Assembly (NCBI GenBank): GCA_016937725.1
Contig: JAFGVZ010000094.1
Coordinates: forward strand, 1 to 29,437
DNA from: Paracoccaceae bacterium
GTDB lineage: Bacteria; Pseudomonadota; Alphaproteobacteria; Rhodobacterales; Rhodobacteraceae
Length of the DNA: 29,437 nt
Direction: 5' to 3'
The position numbers were made by a program, and so were the translations under genes. Below the pieces are notes generated by a model. The model made no database searches, was not told the DNA's origin, and worked only from the letters and a program-made list of their open reading frames with translations. Positions 15,579 to 23,184 of the stretch are shown here, piece by piece. The first letter of the stretch is position 1. Each line of letters starts with the position of its first letter.

Positions 15579-16459
15579 CACTTTGCCTGCATTGCCCACG
15601 TCACCTGAGCCCAACCGCTTGGCGCTGGCAAGCCCAGTCGCAGCCAATGGTTGGAATAAGGGAAAATCCGCGACCAGACATGCCCGCGCGCAAGCTGCGC
15701 CTGCGCTGCTGCCGCATTGGGCGTGTGGTAGGTTCGAAACAGACTGGTGCCGCCGACCAAGGCCCAACCCACCTCTGCTGCCAGCGAATCTAGGTGCCTG
15801 GCCTCTGTTGCAAGGCGGGCGCGGGTTGTCGTTTGCCACTGCGTGTCGGCCAACGCCGCTTGGCCTGCTACCAAAGCTGGCCCGCTGTTCGCCCAAGGGC
15901 CAGCCATGTCGCGCAGCATGCGGCCCTGCACATCACCCGCAATGACAAACCCTAACCGCAGGCCGGCCAAGCCAAAGAACTTGCCGAAAGAGCGCAGGAC
16001 AAGCATCCGCTCTTCTGTCGGGGTCAGACAGGCCGCGACAGAGGCATCAGGCGTGACATCGGCAAAGCTTTCATCCACCACCACAAGCAGCCCAACACGG
16101 TCGCGCAAGCCCAGCAAGGTGCTCTGCGATAGAACACGCCCGTCGGGGTTGTTGGGCGACACAACGACAGCCAGATCGGCCCCCGCCAGCCCTTGGGGGC
16201 TGGCAACCTCTGCCACATGCCAACCCTGCGCCCGAAGGGCGGCGGCGTGTTCGTTATAGGTTGGGGCAACCACGCATGCCTGACCCGGCTTGCGCAAGCG
16301 CGGAACAAGCTGGATTGCCGCTTGCGCGCCCGACAGCGCCACAACTGGCGCCGTGGTGCCAAAATAGGCTTGCGCCGCTTTCTCCAAAGCGCGAACTGCA
16401 TCAGAACAGGGCAAGCGGGCTAGCACTTGGGGTGTCAGGGCAGGCATCGGGTAAGGCAC
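15578..16459 (-). CDS. cobC: Threonine-phosphate decarboxylase / CobC, main frame (N-terminus displaced by a frameshift)
   Basis: The readable main frame gives 293 aa from a GTG at 16459. It is a PLP fold-type I aminotransferase-like protein with SPNNPDG (Asn104), VVDESFAD (Asp129) and SFGKFFGLAGLRLG with the PLP-binding Lys160. Together with cobD it makes and attaches the (R)-1-amino-2-propanol phosphate arm during cobalamin synthesis. The family usually has about 330 aa and begins with a conserved MRDHGG...LSTGMNP segment. That segment is present immediately upstream but in another frame (see next entry). One extra base in a CCCC run (16461-16464, minus strand) would explain the break; without it the protein would read NPVPYPMPAL, as expected for the family. 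The main frame may be expressed from the GTG as a truncated protein, or the gene may be disrupted, or this may be a sequencing error or +1 frameshifting. Confidence 0.8.
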   Translation of the reverse strand: MPYPMPALTPQVLARLPCSDAVRALEKAAQAYFGTTAPVVALSGAQAAIQLVPRLRKPGQACVVAPTYNEHAAALRAQGWHVAEVASPQGLAGADLAVVVSPNNPDGRVLSQSTLLGLRDRVGLLVVVDESFADVTPDASVAACLTPTEERMLVLRSFGKFFGLAGLRLGFVIAGDVQGRMLRDMAGPWANSGPALVAGQAALADTQWQTTTRARLATEARHLDSLAAEVGWALVGGTSLFRTYHTPNAAAAQAQLARGHVWSRIFPYSNHWLRLGLPAPSGWAQVTWAMQAK

Positions 16460-16547
16460 CGGGGTTCATACCGGTGGACAGGTCCAGCCAGTCGCCCGGT
16501 CCGTAAAGCGCCTGCGCGCGGGCCAGATCGCCCCCATGGTCACGCAT
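16401..16547 (-). pseudogene. cobC: Out-of-frame N-terminal segment of cobC
   Basis: From the ATG at 16547 this frame reads MRDHGGDLARAQALYG, then WLDLSTGMNPG, which is the conserved N-terminus of CobC-type enzymes. It then continues as unrelated residues to a TGA at 16403. The start overlaps the cobD stop by eight bases, as expected for the natural cobC start. The reading frame must shift near 16461-16464 to join the rest of the enzyme. Confidence 0.75.
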
Positions 16548-17484
16548 GGGGCAGGCCCCAGATCGCGGCCAGACACAACAGCATGGCCCCCAGCATCCGC
16601 CGATACAGGGCCAAACCCCGGTCAAGATCGGCCGCATCGGCCTCTGCGCCCTCTGGGTTCAGCCACGGTTCTGGGGCGATCACATCGCCATATTGCCGTG
16701 GCCCGGACAGGCGCACACCCAGCGCGGCCGCCATTGCTGCTTCTGGCCAACCGGCATTGGGCGAGCGATGAGCGCGGGCATCCCGCAGCATAACGCGTAG
16801 CGCCCACAATGCCCTCCCGCTGACAAGCGCAAAAAGCACACCGGTCAGACGCGCCGGTATCAGGTTGACCACATCATCCAACCGGGCGGCGGTTTTGCCA
16901 AATGCGTCGTATCGGTCAGTGCGGTGGCCAATCATGGAATCGAGCGTATTGATGGCCTTATACGCCAGAATCCCCGGCAGACCCGCAACCACACCCCAAA
17001 ACACGGGCGCGACAATGCCGTCGGCGCTGTTTTCCGCAAGGCTTTCCAGCGCAGCACGACTGATCGCGGCGTCATCGGCGCGCGAAACATCGCGCCCCAC
17101 GATCATGGACACGGCCTGCCGCGCGGCGGGCAGGTCGCCCTTTGTAAGCGGTATGGCAACGGCGCGCACATGCTGGTGCATGGACCGCAAGGCAAGCAAG
17201 GGCCATGCAAGCACAGCGCCGATCGCGACGCCGGCGAACCCGTCTGGCAGCACCCCTTGCAACAGAACACCCATCACCGCAGCGCCACCAACAACCAAAA
17301 GCACTGTGATCGCACCCAAGGCCAGCCGCGCCGGGCGCGTGCCGTGGTTCCATCGGCGCTCCAGCAGGCTGATCACGCGCCCAACCCATGTCACCGGGTG
17401 GCCAATGCGCCGGAACAGCGCGTCTGGCCAGCCGACGGCCAGATCGATCAGGCAGGCCAGCAATATCATCGGCGCAAAGGTCAT
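16540..17484 (-). CDS. cobD: Adenosylcobinamide-phosphate synthase (CobD/CbiB)
   Basis: A 314-aa inner-membrane enzyme of cobalamin biosynthesis. It attaches aminopropanol or its phosphate to adenosylcobyric acid to form adenosylcobinamide (phosphate). Visible family features are an N-terminal membrane segment followed by RRIGHPVTWVGRVIS (residues about 25-39), a central RDVSRADDAAISRAALESLAENSADGIVAPVFW split around residues 129-160, AYKAINTLDSMIGHR, and an LLIPARLTG-like NLIPARLTG. The ATG at 17484 starts at the family N-terminus; extending further left adds a non-conserved stretch. The gene overlaps cobC by eight bases, which fits their consecutive roles. No B12 riboswitch was recognised in the 137 bp upstream, which also contain the infB terminator, so an own promoter must lie within about 95 bp. 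Confidence 0.92.
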   Translation of the reverse strand: MTFAPMILLACLIDLAVGWPDALFRRIGHPVTWVGRVISLLERRWNHGTRPARLALGAITVLLVVGGAAVMGVLLQGVLPDGFAGVAIGAVLAWPLLALRSMHQHVRAVAIPLTKGDLPAARQAVSMIVGRDVSRADDAAISRAALESLAENSADGIVAPVFWGVVAGLPGILAYKAINTLDSMIGHRTDRYDAFGKTAARLDDVVNLIPARLTGVLFALVSGRALWALRVMLRDARAHRSPNAGWPEAAMAAALGVRLSGPRQYGDVIAPEPWLNPEGAEADAADLDRGLALYRRMLGAMLLCLAAIWGLPHA

Positions 17485-17579
17485 TGGCGGGTCCGGGCGA
17501 ACATGTAGCGCAGCGATAGACGATCCCGAGCGGCCAATGCAATGGCGCAACCGACTGCCGCCGCCCCACCAAACAGAAA

Positions 17580-17597
17580 GGGCACCCGAAGGTGCCC
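17580..17597 (-). terminator. Intrinsic terminator of the rimP-nusA-ylxR-infB operon
   Basis: On the minus strand GGGCACC-TTCG-GGTGCCC forms a 7-bp stem with a stable TTCG tetraloop, followed by TTTCTGTTT. It lies 24 bases after the infB stop. It separates the translation operon from cobD. Confidence 0.85.
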
Positions 17598-17621
17598 ATT
17601 TCCAAGTCTATCACAGACGGG

Positions 17622-20123
17622 TCACGCCAGCGAGCGCTCGACCTCTTCGCGCTCGAAAATTTCGATCACGTCTTTGGGGCGAATATCGTCGTAATTCTCG
17701 AAGGCCATGCCGCATTCCTGACCTGATTGCACTTCCTTGACCTCGTCCTTGAAACGCTTCAGGGTTTTCAGAGTGCCTTCGTGGATCACGACGTTGTCGC
17801 GCAGCAAGCGCACCCCGGCAGACCGGCGGGCCACACCTTCGGTGACCAGACAGCCAGCCACTTTGCCAACGCCCGACACTTTGAAGACTTCGCGGATCTC
17901 GGCATAGCCGATGAAATTCTCGCGCACTTCGGCGGACAGCAGGCCAGAGGCGGCAGCTTTGATGTCATCGACCAGATCGTAGATGATCGAATAATAGCGC
18001 AGTTCAACGCCCTTCTGGTTCGCGGAATTGCGAGCCGAAGCGTTGGCACGCACGTTGAACCCGATAATCGGCGCTTTCGAAGCTTCGGCAAGGCCCACAT
18101 CGGTGTCGGTAATCGCGCCCACACCATAATGCAGCACGCGCACGCGCACTTCGTCATTGCCGATCTTTTCCAGCGCCTGAACGATGGCTTCGGCAGAGCC
18201 TTGCACATCGGCCTTCACCAGAACCGGCAGTTCGGCTACGTCCTTGTCTTCCTTCGCCTTCGCCATCAGCTGTTCCAGCGTGGTGGCGGCCCCGGCTGCG
18301 GCGCGTTTATCCTTGGCAGCCTGATGGCGATATTCGGCAATCTCGCGCGCTTGGGCTTCGGTTTCGACCACGTTCAGCACATCGCCCGCTTCGGGCGTGC
18401 CGTTCAGGCCCAGCACCTCTACGGGAACCGACGGGCCGGCTTCCTTGACGCGTTCGCCTTGGTCGTTTTGCAACGCCCGCACCTTGCCCCATTGCTCGCC
18501 CACAACGAAGATGTCGCCTTGGCGCAATGTGCCGTTCTGCACCAGAACAGTCGCAACCGGGCCACGGCCCACGTCAAGCTGCGCTTCGATCACAGCACCC
18601 ATGGCGGCACGGTTGGGGTTGGCTTTCAGTTCAAGGATTTCTGCCTGAAGCGCGATGGCCTCCAGCAACTCATCCAGCCCTTTGCCGGTCACGGCAGATA
18701 CTTCCACGTCCTGCACATCGCCTGACATGGCTTCGACGACAACTTCATGCTGAAGCAACCCAGTGCGCACCTTGTTGGGGTCGGCAGCAGGCTTGTCGCA
18801 TTTATTGATGGCCACGATCATCGGCACCTTTGCGGCGCGGGCGTGATTAATCGCCTCTACCGTCTGCGGCATGACCGAATCGTCGGCGGCCACAACCAGC
18901 ACAACAATGTCGGTTACATTCGCACCGCGGGCGCGCATGCTGGTAAAGGCCGCGTGGCCCGGAGTGTCCAGAAACGACAGCACAGCGCCGCTTTCGGTCG
19001 TGACCTGATAGGCCCCGATATGCTGGGTGATACCGCCCGCTTCGCCAGAGACAACGCTGGTTTTGCGGATCGCATCCAGAAGCGAGGTTTTGCCGTGGTC
19101 GACATGCCCCATGATCGTTACGATCGGTGGGCGCGGCAGCAGGTTTTCGGGATCATCCTGAACCTGTTCGATCACCTGTTCCACGTCGGAATCGGACACG
19201 CGCACCATCTTGTGGCCGAATTCCTCGATCAGGATCTCGGCGGTGTCGGCGTCGATGGATTGGTTCATGGTGGCCATGACACCCATCTTCATCAGCGCCT
19301 TGACCACATCGGCCACGCGTTCCGCCATGCGGTTCGCCAATTCTTGCACCACGATGGTTTCGGGCAGCTGCACTTCGCGCACAACTTTCTCGCGCGACTG
19401 GGTCTGACCCATCGCCTTTTGGCGGGCTTTTTCCTGCTTGCGTTTCATGGCCGCAAGCGAGCGTTCGCGCCCTGCCCCACCTGTCAGCGCGTCATTCAGC
19501 GTCAGCTTGCCAGCGCGGCGACCGCCATCTTCGCGCGGTTTGGACGGACGACCGGCGCGATCGTCTTCCGTGCGTTTGGCAGGCTTGCGCGCGTCATTCC
19601 CGGCCGGGCGCGAGCGCTCGGACAATGGCGCATCGGGCACCGCGGGCGCTGCGGTTTCTTCTACAGGCGCGGCCTTGCGGGTTTTGACGGCTTCGGCCTC
19701 TGCCTTGGCGCGGGCATCTTCTTCTTCCTTGGCGCGCAGGGCCGCTTCGCGCTCGCGCTCTTCGCGTTCGCGGGCCTCGGCTTCGTCGCGGCGGCGCTGG
19801 CGCTCTTCTTCGCGGGCCTTTTCGTCGGCGGCGCGGGCTGCGGCTTCTTCTGTCTCGCGCGCTCTGGCGGCGGACAGCGCCTTCAGGCGGCGCTCCATCT
19901 CTACCTCAGAGATACCGGCGGGACGGCGCGACGGATCGGATTTTGGCGTGCCCGCAGGCTTGCCCGCAGCAGCACCCGGCTGGGCCCCTGCTTTGGGAAC
20001 CACAACGCGCTTGCGCTTCTTCTCGACCACAACAGACTTGGTGCGCCCATGGCTGAAGCTTTGCTTCACCTGACCGCCTTGTCCGCCTAGTCCAAGTGTC
20101 TTCTTTCCGTCTGTATCGCTCAT
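17622..20123 (-). CDS. infB: Translation initiation factor IF-2
   Basis: An 833-aa GTPase that brings initiator tRNA to the 30S subunit and promotes subunit joining. The N-terminal part (about 1-240) is highly charged, rich in Ala/Glu/Arg/Lys, with a coiled-coil-like stretch at 75-150. The G domain shows GHVDHGKTS at 339-347, DTPGH at 386-390 and NKCD at 440-443. Domains II, III and the fMet-tRNA-binding C-terminal domain follow, ending EVERSLA. The length is usual for alphaproteobacteria. The ATG at 20123 overlaps the ylxR stop by ATGA. It is the last gene of its operon and is followed by an intrinsic terminator. Confidence 0.98.
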   Translation of the reverse strand: MSDTDGKKTLGLGGQGGQVKQSFSHGRTKSVVVEKKRKRVVVPKAGAQPGAAAGKPAGTPKSDPSRRPAGISEVEMERRLKALSAARARETEEAAARAADEKAREEERQRRRDEAEAREREEREREAALRAKEEEDARAKAEAEAVKTRKAAPVEETAAPAVPDAPLSERSRPAGNDARKPAKRTEDDRAGRPSKPREDGGRRAGKLTLNDALTGGAGRERSLAAMKRKQEKARQKAMGQTQSREKVVREVQLPETIVVQELANRMAERVADVVKALMKMGVMATMNQSIDADTAEILIEEFGHKMVRVSDSDVEQVIEQVQDDPENLLPRPPIVTIMGHVDHGKTSLLDAIRKTSVVSGEAGGITQHIGAYQVTTESGAVLSFLDTPGHAAFTSMRARGANVTDIVVLVVAADDSVMPQTVEAINHARAAKVPMIVAINKCDKPAADPNKVRTGLLQHEVVVEAMSGDVQDVEVSAVTGKGLDELLEAIALQAEILELKANPNRAAMGAVIEAQLDVGRGPVATVLVQNGTLRQGDIFVVGEQWGKVRALQNDQGERVKEAGPSVPVEVLGLNGTPEAGDVLNVVETEAQAREIAEYRHQAAKDKRAAAGAATTLEQLMAKAKEDKDVAELPVLVKADVQGSAEAIVQALEKIGNDEVRVRVLHYGVGAITDTDVGLAEASKAPIIGFNVRANASARNSANQKGVELRYYSIIYDLVDDIKAAASGLLSAEVRENFIGYAEIREVFKVSGVGKVAGCLVTEGVARRSAGVRLLRDNVVIHEGTLKTLKRFKDEVKEVQSGQECGMAFENYDDIRPKDVIEIFEREEVERSLA

Positions 20124-20752
20124 ACGTCCGTCTTATCCTCTCCGGCGGCATATCCACCGATATCTGTGCGCAATCCTGCCAGTCTTGCCGCTTCCTCTAC
20201 AACAGGTCGCCGCAATCCGCCAGCACGAAGCGCGGCATGTATCACATGTTCACGACCGAATGCCAAACCCAGTTCTTGGGCCGACAGCCAGTCTATATAG
20301 GTCGCCTCGCCCTCGGGCGGGCGTAATTTGGTCTTGCCGCGTGGCGATCCATCGGCGGCCTGTATCAGCACCGCCATCTCATCGGCCATGGCCAATTCGC
20401 GGCACTTCTCGTAGCCCGCAACGGCTTGTCCGCTTTTGCGCGCAAGCGACAACAGATCAAGCGCGCGGCGCAGGATCAGCGCCGTGACCAGATCGGCCAG
20501 CCCTTCTGGCACCGTGACAGGCTGTTTGGCTGCGCGGGCAAAGAGCTTCTTCTTCACCGCCAAATCCAAGGCACCGCGATCCGCGCTGACCCAGATGCCC
20601 CGGCCCGGCAGCTTGCCTGCCACATCCGGCACGATCTGGTTGTCCGGCCCGACCACGAAGCGGATCAGCCCGCGCGCAGGCTGGCTTTGCCCGGTGGCAA
20701 TGCAGCGCCGCTCGGGCTCTTCGCGTTCATCCTTGCGCCCGCCGCGTGCCAT
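20120..20752 (-). CDS. YlxR-L7Ae fusion RNA-binding protein (DUF448)
   Basis: A 210-aa protein with two parts. Residues about 8-90 are the YlxR (DUF448) fold, with ERRCIATGQ and GKLPGRGIWVS. Residues about 95-190 resemble the L7Ae/L30e-type RNA-binding fold (ALDLLSLARKSGQAVAGYEK, then LAMADEMAVLIQAADGS). YlxR proteins bind RNA; in Bacillus, YlxR has been linked to RNase P and to gene regulation. Its position between nusA and infB is the conserved one in bacteria. It starts 12 bp after nusA and overlaps infB by ATGA. The fused form is common in alphaproteobacteria. Confidence 0.9.
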   Translation of the reverse strand: MARGGRKDEREEPERRCIATGQSQPARGLIRFVVGPDNQIVPDVAGKLPGRGIWVSADRGALDLAVKKKLFARAAKQPVTVPEGLADLVTALILRRALDLLSLARKSGQAVAGYEKCRELAMADEMAVLIQAADGSPRGKTKLRPPEGEATYIDWLSAQELGLAFGREHVIHAALRAGGLRRPVVEEAARLAGLRTDIGGYAAGEDKTDV

Positions 20753-20764
20753 CCGGTTGATTCC

Positions 20765-22378
20765 TTAGCGCGACTCGGCCTCGACCTCGGCCTCGGCCTC
20801 TTCGGCGTCGTCCTCCATCTCGGTCGGGTCGACCCAGCCCAGCAGAACGCGCGCGGTCATGACCAGCGTCTGCGCTTCTTCAAGGCTCATGTCGAACTGC
20901 TCCAGCAGCCCTTCATCCTTTACGCGCTCGCCATTGACGGTGGTCCAGCCGCCCGCCAATTCCCAATCGGCGCAGGTAGCGAAATCTTCCAGCGTCTTGA
21001 TGCCATCTTTCGCCAGCGCTTCCACCATCTGGGGCGTCAGGCCGTCGAATTCGATCAGGCTGTCTTCGACCCCCATTTCACGGGCATTGGCCAGCGCGGC
21101 AGCCGCCACGGCTTCCAGACGCTCGCGGGCGCGGGTTTGCAGCTCTTCTGCGGTTTCTTCGTCGAACCCGTCGATGGCCAGAAGCTCGTCCAGATCGACA
21201 TAGGCCACTTCTTCGAGAGCGGTGAATTCTTCCGCAACCAGAAGCTGCGCCATCATCTCGTCAATGTCCAATTCGTCCATGAACAGTTTGGTGCGTGCGG
21301 CAAATTCGGCCTGACGGCGGGCCGATTCGTCCGATTCGGTCAGGATGTCGATGTCCAGACCGGTCAACTGGCTGGCCAGACGCACGTTCTGGCCCCGGCG
21401 ACCAATCGCAAGCGACAGTTGTTCATCAGGCACAACGACCTCGATCTTGCCCGCTTCCTCGTCGATCACAACCTTGGAGACTTCTGCCGGTTGCAGCGCG
21501 TTCACAAGGAACGTGGCCTGATCTTCGGTCCACGGGATGATGTCGATCTTCTCGCCCTGAAGCTCGTTCACCACTGCCTGCACACGGCTGCCGCGCATAC
21601 CCACGCAAGCGCCGACCGGGTCGATGCCGGAATCATACGAGATAACGCCGATCTTGGCGCGCGAACCGGGGTCGCGGGCGACCGCCTTGATCTCGATAAT
21701 GCCGTCGTAGATTTCCGGCACTTCCATCTTGAACAATTCGGCCATGAATTCCGGCGCGGTGCGCGACAGGAAAATCTGCGGACCGCGCGCTTCGCGGCGC
21801 ACATCTTTTACGTAGCAGCGGATGCGGTCGCCGTTGCGGTAGCTTTCGCGGCCAATCTTCTCATTCCGGCGCAGGATCGCTTCGCCCGCGCCCACATCGA
21901 CGATGATATTGCCGTATTCTTCGCGCTTGACCACGCCGTTGATGATGGTGTGCGCGCGATCCTTGAATTCTTCATACTGGCGGTCGCGCTCGGCTTCGCG
22001 GACACGCTGCAAGATCACCTGCTTCGCGGATTGCGCGGCGATCCGGCCCAGTTCCACGGGCGGCACTTCGTCAACAATCTCATCCCCAACCTTGGGGTCG
22101 TCCAGATAGGGCGCGGCCTGCTTGACGGTCAGTTCGGCGTGGTGGTTTTCCAGCACGTCATCTTCGACCACGGTGCGCACGCGGGTGAACCGTGCAACCC
22201 CGGTCTTGCGATCGATCTTGACGCGGATGTCCATATCGGCGCCGTAGCGCGACTTGGCCGCGCGGGCGAGGCTGTCTTCCATCGCCTCGATCACCAATTC
22301 GGCGTCGATCATCTTTTCGCGCGCCACGGCTTCGGCGGTTTGCAGCAGTTCCAACTGGTTTGCAGATGTGATGGCCAT
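20765..22378 (-). CDS. nusA: Transcription termination/antitermination factor NusA
   Basis: A 537-aa RNA polymerase-associated factor that promotes pausing and intrinsic termination and takes part in antitermination. Visible parts are the N-terminal RNAP-binding domain (1-135) and the S1 domain with IINGVVKREEYGNIIVDVG. The KH1 domain has PVGACVGMRGSRVQAVVNEL, and KH2 has LAIGRRGQNVRLASQLTG. Two C-terminal helix-hairpin-helix repeats around 370-515 include ELLAIDGFDEETAEEL and ATCADWELAGGW. The tail is acidic (EDDAEEAEAEVEAE). I chose the ATG at 22378 because family homology starts at MAITSANQLELL. It begins one base after the rimP stop. The leader of its operon carries an intrinsic terminator, which could allow NusA to regulate its own synthesis. 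Confidence 0.98.
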   Translation of the reverse strand: MAITSANQLELLQTAEAVAREKMIDAELVIEAMEDSLARAAKSRYGADMDIRVKIDRKTGVARFTRVRTVVEDDVLENHHAELTVKQAAPYLDDPKVGDEIVDEVPPVELGRIAAQSAKQVILQRVREAERDRQYEEFKDRAHTIINGVVKREEYGNIIVDVGAGEAILRRNEKIGRESYRNGDRIRCYVKDVRREARGPQIFLSRTAPEFMAELFKMEVPEIYDGIIEIKAVARDPGSRAKIGVISYDSGIDPVGACVGMRGSRVQAVVNELQGEKIDIIPWTEDQATFLVNALQPAEVSKVVIDEEAGKIEVVVPDEQLSLAIGRRGQNVRLASQLTGLDIDILTESDESARRQAEFAARTKLFMDELDIDEMMAQLLVAEEFTALEEVAYVDLDELLAIDGFDEETAEELQTRARERLEAVAAAALANAREMGVEDSLIEFDGLTPQMVEALAKDGIKTLEDFATCADWELAGGWTTVNGERVKDEGLLEQFDMSLEEAQTLVMTARVLLGWVDPTEMEDDAEEAEAEVEAESR

Positions 22379-22379
22379 C

Positions 22380-22979
22380 TTAGCTCTCCTCGGGGCGCGC
22401 TTGGTCATCCGGCGCGTCGGTTTCAATCTCGTCGAATTGCGATTCGTCTATGGCACCGCTGGCTTTTCGGGCGCGCAGCATTTCCGCGATCAACTCGTCC
22501 GTCAGGACCAGCTTGGCGTCCGACAGCCAGTCGAATTGCAGGCCGATGGTGACGGTCTCGTCGCCTTCTTCCAGCTCGATCAGCACTTCGTCGCCTTCAA
22601 CCCCGGCCAGAATGCCGCGAAAGCGGCGGCGACCGTCGATCAGTTCCGTCGTCTCGATCCGCGCCTCGTAGCCATTCCACGCGTCGAAATCTTTCAACCG
22701 GGTCAGCGGGCGGTCAATGCCGGGGCTGGACACTTCCAGCGTATAGGCATCTTCCAGCGGATCTTCGACATCCAGAACAGCCGACACGGCCGTGGAAATA
22801 TCGGCGCAATCCTGCACTTCTATCCCGCCATCGGGACGGTCGGCCATGATCTGCAAGGTCCGGGTCCGGCCCGACATCACCCGAAGGCGCACCAGTTCAA
22901 ATCCTAAACCCTCGATCACCGGGGCGACAATGGCTGCCAGCCGTTGGTCGAGCGTGGTTTTCGCGATCAGGTCGGACAT
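22380..22979 (-). CDS. rimP: Ribosome maturation factor RimP
   Basis: A 199-aa protein needed for maturation of the 30S subunit. The N-terminal part has VIEGLGFELVRLRV and TLQIMADRPDGGIEVQDCADIS. EVSSPGIDRPLTRLKDF marks the end of the first domain, and an SH3-like C-terminal domain follows (FRGILAGVEGDEVLIELE), with an acidic tail. The ATG at 22979 has a strong AAGGAGGGG Shine-Dalgarno. Part of this Shine-Dalgarno lies in a small hairpin (ACCCC-AAGGA-GGGGT). It is the first gene of the operon and is preceded by a terminator in its leader. Confidence 0.95.
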   Translation of the reverse strand: MSDLIAKTTLDQRLAAIVAPVIEGLGFELVRLRVMSGRTRTLQIMADRPDGGIEVQDCADISTAVSAVLDVEDPLEDAYTLEVSSPGIDRPLTRLKDFDAWNGYEARIETTELIDGRRRFRGILAGVEGDEVLIELEEGDETVTIGLQFDWLSDAKLVLTDELIAEMLRARKASGAIDESQFDEIETDAPDDQARPEES

Positions 22980-22980
22980 G

Positions 22981-22995
22981 ACCCCTCCTTGGGGT
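22981..22995 (-). promoter_or_regulatory. Hairpin occluding the rimP ribosome binding site
   Basis: On the minus strand ACCCC and GGGGT flank AAGGA, so the Shine-Dalgarno of rimP sits in the loop and right arm of a five-base-pair stem just before the ATG. This could reduce rimP translation. The stem is short and the role is a guess. Confidence 0.35.
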
Positions 22996-23000
22996 TCAGA

Positions 23001-23028
23001 AAACAAAAAACGGGCCATGCGGCCCGTT
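23001..23028 (-). terminator. Intrinsic terminator in the rimP leader (possible attenuator)
   Basis: On the minus strand AACGGGCC-GCAT-GGCCCGTT is an 8-bp stem with a 4-nt loop, followed by a run of Ts (TTTTTTGTTT counting the arm end). It is as good a terminator as any in the window but lies upstream of rimP, between the promoter and the start codon. No gene is found on this strand between trmD and this site. It may be an attenuator of the operon. Confidence 0.8.
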
Positions 23029-23072
23029 GAAATTTCCGGTGGTGCATCTTTCGGCGCGCCGCTGTTGCAAGC

Positions 23073-23101
23073 GATATAGGCCTATGCGCACACAAACGCA
23101 A
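23073..23101 (-). promoter_or_regulatory. Sigma-70-type promoter of the rimP operon
   Basis: On the minus strand TTGCGT (23101-23096) and TATATC (23078-23073) are 17 bp apart. Transcription would begin near 23066, giving a leader of about 87 nt that includes the terminator hairpin. A perfect 10-bp palindrome, ATAGGCCTAT (23076-23085), overlaps the -10 and spacer. Confidence 0.55.
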
Positions 23102-23153
23102 GGGGGTTGCGCGCGGGCAACAGGACTCGACTTGGGGCCAGTCGCAGATATAT

Positions 23154-23168
23154 GAACATAACAAGAAC
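23154..23168 (-). promoter_or_regulatory. LexA SOS box of alphaproteobacterial type upstream of dnaE2
   Basis: The plus strand reads GAAC-ATAACAA-GAAC, that is GTTC-N7-GTTC on the minus strand. This direct repeat is the established LexA target of alphaproteobacteria. It ends 16 bases before the dnaE2 start codon, where LexA would block the promoter or early elongation. Confidence 0.8.
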
Positions 23169-23184
23169 AAACCCAAGGCCAGCC

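Noticed and set aside
17485..17621. Cobalamin riboswitch upstream of cobD
   Set aside because: The gap is short, is partly occupied by the infB terminator, and no B12-box sequence was recognised.
18747..20090. Plus-strand open frame of about 450 codons opposite infB
   Set aside because: It is fully antisense to the IF-2 coding sequence, and its odd composition mirrors the repetitive charged N-terminus of IF-2.
20426..22552. Very long plus-strand open frame (about 700 codons) opposite nusA and rimP
   Set aside because: It is antisense to two clear conserved genes, has no recognisable domain, and long antisense frames are expected in GC-rich DNA with strong third-position bias.
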